Below, piece by piece: positions 60,423-64,000 of a stretch of 64,000 nt of DNA. The notes below the pieces were generated by a model. That model did not search any database. It was not told the origin of the DNA and was given only the letters and a program-made list of their open reading frames with translations. Positions within the stretch are counted from its first letter, which is position 1, and every line of letters begins with the position of its first letter. The position numbers and the translations under genes are program-made. The stretch lies in the NCBI GenBank assembly GCA_030652255.1, contig JAUSAZ010000171.1, positions 1 to 64,000 of the forward strand, given 5' to 3'. This DNA is from Myxococcales bacterium. GTDB lineage: Bacteria; Myxococcota_A; Polyangia; Polyangiales; Ga0077539.

Positions 60423-63400
60423 CAGGCCTCGGATTCCTTCTGCGGGTGGGCGAGCGGGCGCCCCTCGAAGAGCCAGCGCGCGAAGCCCGCGAGCCAGAGC
60501 CCATCGGGGCCCTCGCCGACGTCGACGCGGCCCTCGCGGGCGCCCGCCACGAAGCGCCGCGTGGCGTCGGAGCGGTGGTGGGTGAGCGCGTCGAGCGTGG
60601 CCATCAGCACGGCGTGCTCGGGGGTGCCGCCGCAGCGGGCGGTCCAGGCCTCGACGCGGCGGGCGAAGTCGGGGTCCGGGGCCGTCGGGCGCTCGTCGGC
60701 GGGCGACGGGCCGAGGCCGTTGATGGCGTCGATGACCACCTGCTTGCGCTCCTTCAGCGGGAGCGAGCGCAGGGCGTCGGGCTCGATGGGGCGGCCGATC
60801 CAGATGTCCTGGCGGCCATACCCGATCGGGAACTCGATGCGCTGGGACAGCTCCTCCACGGGGAGGGCACCGACGAAGCGCACCGGCACGATGGGCGCGC
60901 CCACGGCGAAGGCCATGTCGATGAAGGCCGAGCTCATCTTCACGACCGGCGCCCGGCAGGAGAGCCCGCGGGTGCCCTCGACGTGCACCATCGCGCTCTT
61001 GCCGCGCTGGGCCATCTCCTGCGCCAGCTCGCCGATGATGCGCATGAGGGACTCGCGGTCCTCGCGGTCGAAGAAGGTGATGAGCTGCGGGTCGGTGATA
61101 CCGGGGTAGGTAAAGCTCTGGCGGATGAGCTCGCCCACCCACGACCCGCGGTGCTCGGCCTTGGCGAGGGTCACGGTGGCGGTGCCCGAGAGCGCCGAGG
61201 CGAGCACGGAGAATAGCAGCGACTCGACCGCCACCTGGTGGTTGGCGAGGTAGAGGCAGCTGCGCCCGCGCACCGCCGCGAAGGCCGCCGGGTCGGCGAT
61301 GACCACGTCGCCGATGAAGCGCTCGATGAGGCCGTAGTAGAGGTCCTCGACGGGCCACGGGCCGATGCCGAAGCGCTCGCGCCAGTGGGCCTCGACGGGG
61401 GAGAGGTCGAGGGAGGCCGCAGCGCCGTCGGCCACGCGCACGGCGTCGCCCTCGCGGGTGACGCGCAGGAAGTGCCTGCGCAGCGGGCGCATGGCGACGG
61501 TGGCGCTGGCGAGGTCGTCGGCCGGGCGCACGGTGCTGGGGTGCACGTAGGCGCGAGCGGCGACGTGGTCACGCACGGCGACCTCGGCGATGAGGTCGCG
61601 GCCCGGGGCGACGCCGTAGATGGCCGCAACGTTGCCCGGCAGCCAGTCGCTGGGCTTCACGTCGGCGGGCGCGGCCACGGTGGCGTCGCCCTCGGCGCGA
61701 GAGAGGCGCAGGCCCGGCACGAAGCGCCCGTCGCGCAGGAAGGCGCGGCGGTCGAGGCGGCTGGCGCGGCCGATGGGCCCCTTGGGGAGCAGCACCTCGA
61801 CGAGGGTGAGCGCCACGCGGACGCTGCCGTCGACGACGAGCTGGATGTCATGCTTCGGGAAGCGGGCCTCGCCATCGAAGCCTGCGAAGCGCACCTCGAC
61901 GCGGCCTTCACCCGATGACGGGACCTCGCCGTAGAGGGTGAGCGTCGGGATGCGGTAGGGGTAGCCGACGAGGTCGTCAGCGATCTCCGGCGACCACTGC
62001 GAGAGCGCGTCGTGGGGGATGGCGTGGGTGAGCGCGTCGAGCAGCCCCTGGTGCAGCGCCCCGCGGGGGACGCCGCGCAGGGCGAGATCGACGAGGGCCG
62101 TCGAGCCGCGCGAGCCCAACTGCCACGAGCGCAGCATCTGGAACGCGGGGCCGTGGAAGAGGGCCGCGGAGGCGTAGGGATCCTCCGCGGGGACGGCGTC
62201 GGTGAGGGGCGCGAAGACCGCGGGGGGAGCGGGGTAGCGGGCGTCGAGGAGCACCCGCCCGGAGGCCACGGGCTCGAAGCGCGAGAGCGCCGCCTCGCGG
62301 GCCTCGCGGAAGGCCGAGAGGGTCACCTCGCCTGCGGGCTTCACCTCGGTGCGCAGCCGCACGGGCGTCCCCGCGAAGGGCAGCCAGCGGTGCACCTGCA
62401 CGTCGGCGAGCCCGACGACCTTCTGCCCCGCGGTGGCGACGGCGCCTGCGAGTCGGTCGACCATGGACATCATCGGCAGCGCGGGCAGCGTCCAGGTGGG
62501 GCGGTGATCGCCCAGCCAGGCGTCGACGGAGGGGTCGAGGGTCTCTTCGCTGCCGGGAGCGGGGCCCTTCGGCGGGCGCGGCGGCTCGGCCCCCGGCACG
62601 ATGCGCATCGCCAGCTGGCGCGTGTGATAGATGCGCTTGCCGTCGACCCAGAGCGAGCCCTCGGCCACGGCGAAGGGGATGCCGCCCTCGCGGCCCACTT
62701 CGAGGATCGCGATCTCGGTGGTGATGCGCTTGTTCTTCGGGACCACCTGGCCGCGGTACTTCCAGGTGGCCGGGCGGCCGACGGCGACGGGCTCGAAGCG
62801 GGGGTTGTCCACCCCGTCGGCCATCGCGCGCTCGATCATCGCGAACTGGAGCAATTGCACCAGGGCCTCGATGCCCAGCGAGCCGGGCTGCACCGGGTCC
62901 TGGAAGAAGTGGGCCTTGAAGAACCACTCGTCGTAGCGGACGTCCTTCTCGGCGCGGGCCCAGCCGAGGCCCTTCTTGCCGCCGGCGGGCTCCCAGGCCG
63001 TGATGCGGTCGAGCATGCAGAGCATCGGCGCGGGGAGGCGCAGCGACCCGTCGAAGTACTTCGCCGGGCGGGCGCGCAGGTCGATGCGCACCTCGGAGGG
63101 AGACTCGATGCGGGTGCGGTCTTCGGGGGTGACGGGCAGGCCCACCTGGTTGACGAAGGCCTCCGCGGGGAAGAACCCGAAGACGGTGTTCATCTTGTAG
63201 ACGAGGGTGGCGCCGACGAAGCACTCGACCTCGAAGGACTCGATGATCATGCCCGCCGAGCGGGAGACGTCCGTGACCTTCACCCGCGTCCGCAGGGTGC
63301 CCGCGTCGGGGAGGATCTCCGCGGAGAAGGTCCCGGTGCCGTCGAGGTTGCGGAAGAGCAGGTCGACGTCGGTGGTGAGCGCGCTGCCGATGTAGCTCGC

Positions 63401-64000
63401 CAGCCAGCCGCAGGGCTGGAGGGCGGCCTCCATCAGCACGCAGTACGGCATCGTGGGGTGGCCGTTGAGGTCGAAGTACCAGGCGTCCGGGGGGATGTCG
63501 TACTCGGCCTCGATCACCCCGCCGGGCTGGAGCACGCCGAGCGGCGCGTCGGCGCGGGTGATGCGCGACATGAAGTGGTAGGGCGGACCGGGCAGGCGCG
63601 CGACGCCGCGGGGGCTGTCGAAGCGCGTGTACATCGGCCCGAAGGCCGCGGAGGGGCGGCCCCAGGCGCACGCGATGAGCGACGCGTAGTCGAAGGGAAA
63701 ACCCTCGACCACGGCGACGGCTTTGGGCTCGACGTAGCCCGCGAGGCCGCCGAGGCGGCGGAGGTCCATCGTGCGGTGGGCGGGGTCGGAGCCGGGGACC
63801 ACGGGCAGCCGGGCCCAGTCGTCGAGGGGCCACGCGGGCACGAGGCGAAGGCCCACGCGCCGGGCGTGGAAGGCCTTGCGGCCGTCGACGGTGCACAGGA
63901 GGTCGGCGTAGACGGTGGGCACCGGGCCCGCGATGACCTCCTCGATGAAGATCTCGTAGATGAGGTGCCGCGAGGCCGGGGTGGCCTGCCCGCGGCAGCG
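60422..64000 (-). CDS. pfa3: PUFA synthase subunit, C-terminal part (DH-DH-AGPAT)
   Basis: Open to the right window edge; at least 26 residues precede the track's GTG in frame, so the start lies outside. Counting from that GTG: FabA-like double hot-dog about 80-445 with FDLNGHPTMPYCVLMEAALQ (151-170) and HFFQDPVQPGSLG (338-350). PKS-type dehydratase about 470-740 with GDHRPTWTLPA, FHGPAFQML and HQGLLDALTHA. Acyltransferase about 890-1060 with NHQVAVES in place of NHxxxxD and VEGTR. The DH-DH-AGPAT order is that of myxobacterial Pfa3. Overlaps the carboxylase gene by one base. Confidence 0.9.
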   Translation of the reverse strand, partial: RCRGQATPASRHLIYEIFIEEVIAGPVPTVYADLLCTVDGRKAFHARRVGLRLVPAWPLDDWARLPVVPGSDPAHRTMDLRRLGGLAGYVEPKAVAVVEGFPFDYASLIACAWGRPSAAFGPMYTRFDSPRGVARLPGPPYHFMSRITRADAPLGVLQPGGVIEAEYDIPPDAWYFDLNGHPTMPYCVLMEAALQPCGWLASYIGSALTTDVDLLFRNLDGTGTFSAEILPDAGTLRTRVKVTDVSRSAGMIIESFEVECFVGATLVYKMNTVFGFFPAEAFVNQVGLPVTPEDRTRIESPSEVRIDLRARPAKYFDGSLRLPAPMLCMLDRITAWEPAGGKKGLGWARAEKDVRYDEWFFKAHFFQDPVQPGSLGIEALVQLLQFAMIERAMADGVDNPRFEPVAVGRPATWKYRGQVVPKNKRITTEIAILEVGREGGIPFAVAEGSLWVDGKRIYHTRQLAMRIVPGAEPPRPPKGPAPGSEETLDPSVDAWLGDHRPTWTLPALPMMSMVDRLAGAVATAGQKVVGLADVQVHRWLPFAGTPVRLRTEVKPAGEVTLSAFREAREAALSRFEPVASGRVLLDARYPAPPAVFAPLTDAVPAEDPYASAALFHGPAFQMLRSWQLGSRGSTALVDLALRGVPRGALHQGLLDALTHAIPHDALSQWSPEIADDLVGYPYRIPTLTLYGEVPSSGEGRVEVRFAGFDGEARFPKHDIQLVVDGSVRVALTLVEVLLPKGPIGRASRLDRRAFLRDGRFVPGLRLSRAEGDATVAAPADVKPSDWLPGNVAAIYGVAPGRDLIAEVAVRDHVAARAYVHPSTVRPADDLASATVAMRPLRRHFLRVTREGDAVRVADGAAASLDLSPVEAHWRERFGIGPWPVEDLYYGLIERFIGDVVIADPAAFAAVRGRSCLYLANHQVAVESLLFSVLASALSGTATVTLAKAEHRGSWVGELIRQSFTYPGITDPQLITFFDREDRESLMRIIGELAQEMAQRGKSAMVHVEGTRGLSCRAPVVKMSSAFIDMAFAVGAPIVPVRFVGALPVEELSQRIEFPIGYGRQDIWIGRPIEPDALRSLPLKERKQVVIDAINGLGPSPADERPTAPDPDFARRVEAWTARCGGTPEHAVLMATLDALTHHRSDATRRFVAGAREGRVDVGEGPDGLWLAGFARWLFEGRPLAHPQKESEA

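Noticed and set aside
55554-61109. 1851-residue + strand ORF
   Set aside because: Antisense shadow of the carboxylase; His/Arg/Gly-rich with no domain.

Overview
The window is very GC-rich (about 73% by eye) and reads as a chromosomal segment of a myxobacterium, probably of the Polyangiales/Sandaracinus type. I infer this from the lipoproteins with Asp/Ala/Pro/Val-repeat linkers and Cys-rich modules, MopE-like motifs, a MYXO-CTERM-like tail, a serine/threonine kinase, orphan sensor kinases, and a PUFA-synthase subunit fused to a lysophosphatidate-acyltransferase-like domain. No rRNA, tRNA, CRISPR array, transposase or phage gene was seen.

Layout. 1-312: intergenic palindromic element (copy 1) and a G-quadruplex motif. 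313-15076: secreted and lipid-anchored proteins (esterase, Cys-rich lipoproteins, collagen-like protein) mixed with a MaoC-type hydratase, an O-methyltransferase, an AspT-type transporter, a lipoprotein related to PEP synthase, and an omega-aminotransferase. 15102-24225: DUF3820 protein, membrane protein, MFS exporter coupled to a YcaQ-like protein, an orphan histidine kinase, an XPB-like helicase/Bax1-like nuclease pair, and a cysteine hydrolase. 24226-27833: an ECF sigma factor, an NrsF-like anti-sigma factor, a DUF692 (MNIO) enzyme and a DUF2063 partner. The sigma gene has a GTAACC-N16-CGCA promoter. The usual peptide substrate gene is absent and a palindromic element sits in its place. 27843-44304: VOC protein, MutS2, GT-C-like membrane protein, HEAT protein, ceramidase-like lipoprotein, MurI, a low-GC orphan gene, PEBP protein, M15 peptidase, TPR-like Ser/Thr kinase and YkuD transpeptidase. 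44304-48755: two large palindromic intergenic regions flanking the operon rsgA - beta-propeller lipoprotein - M23 peptidase, joined by 4-bp overlaps. 48756-54754: a seven-TM-like/GAF histidine kinase, a huge FG-GAP lipoprotein and an acyltransferase. 54723-64000: a palindrome, then the end of a PUFA synthase gene (pfa3-like) overlapping by 1 bp a 1825-residue single-chain biotin-dependent carboxylase (BC-BCCP-CT in one protein, as in eukaryotic ACC).

Two themes stand out. First, a carboxylase of eukaryotic domain order is translationally coupled to the PUFA synthase and would supply its malonyl-CoA extender. Second, nearly every sizeable intergenic gap holds a large nested inverted repeat assembled from shared modules. 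One core is shared by three loci (1-240, 26065-26235, 48223-48718). Another is shared by two loci (44501-44945, 54723-54911), where it also supplies the stop codon and a common C-terminal tail (RPHP...PSP) to two unrelated genes. No mobilising enzyme is visible.
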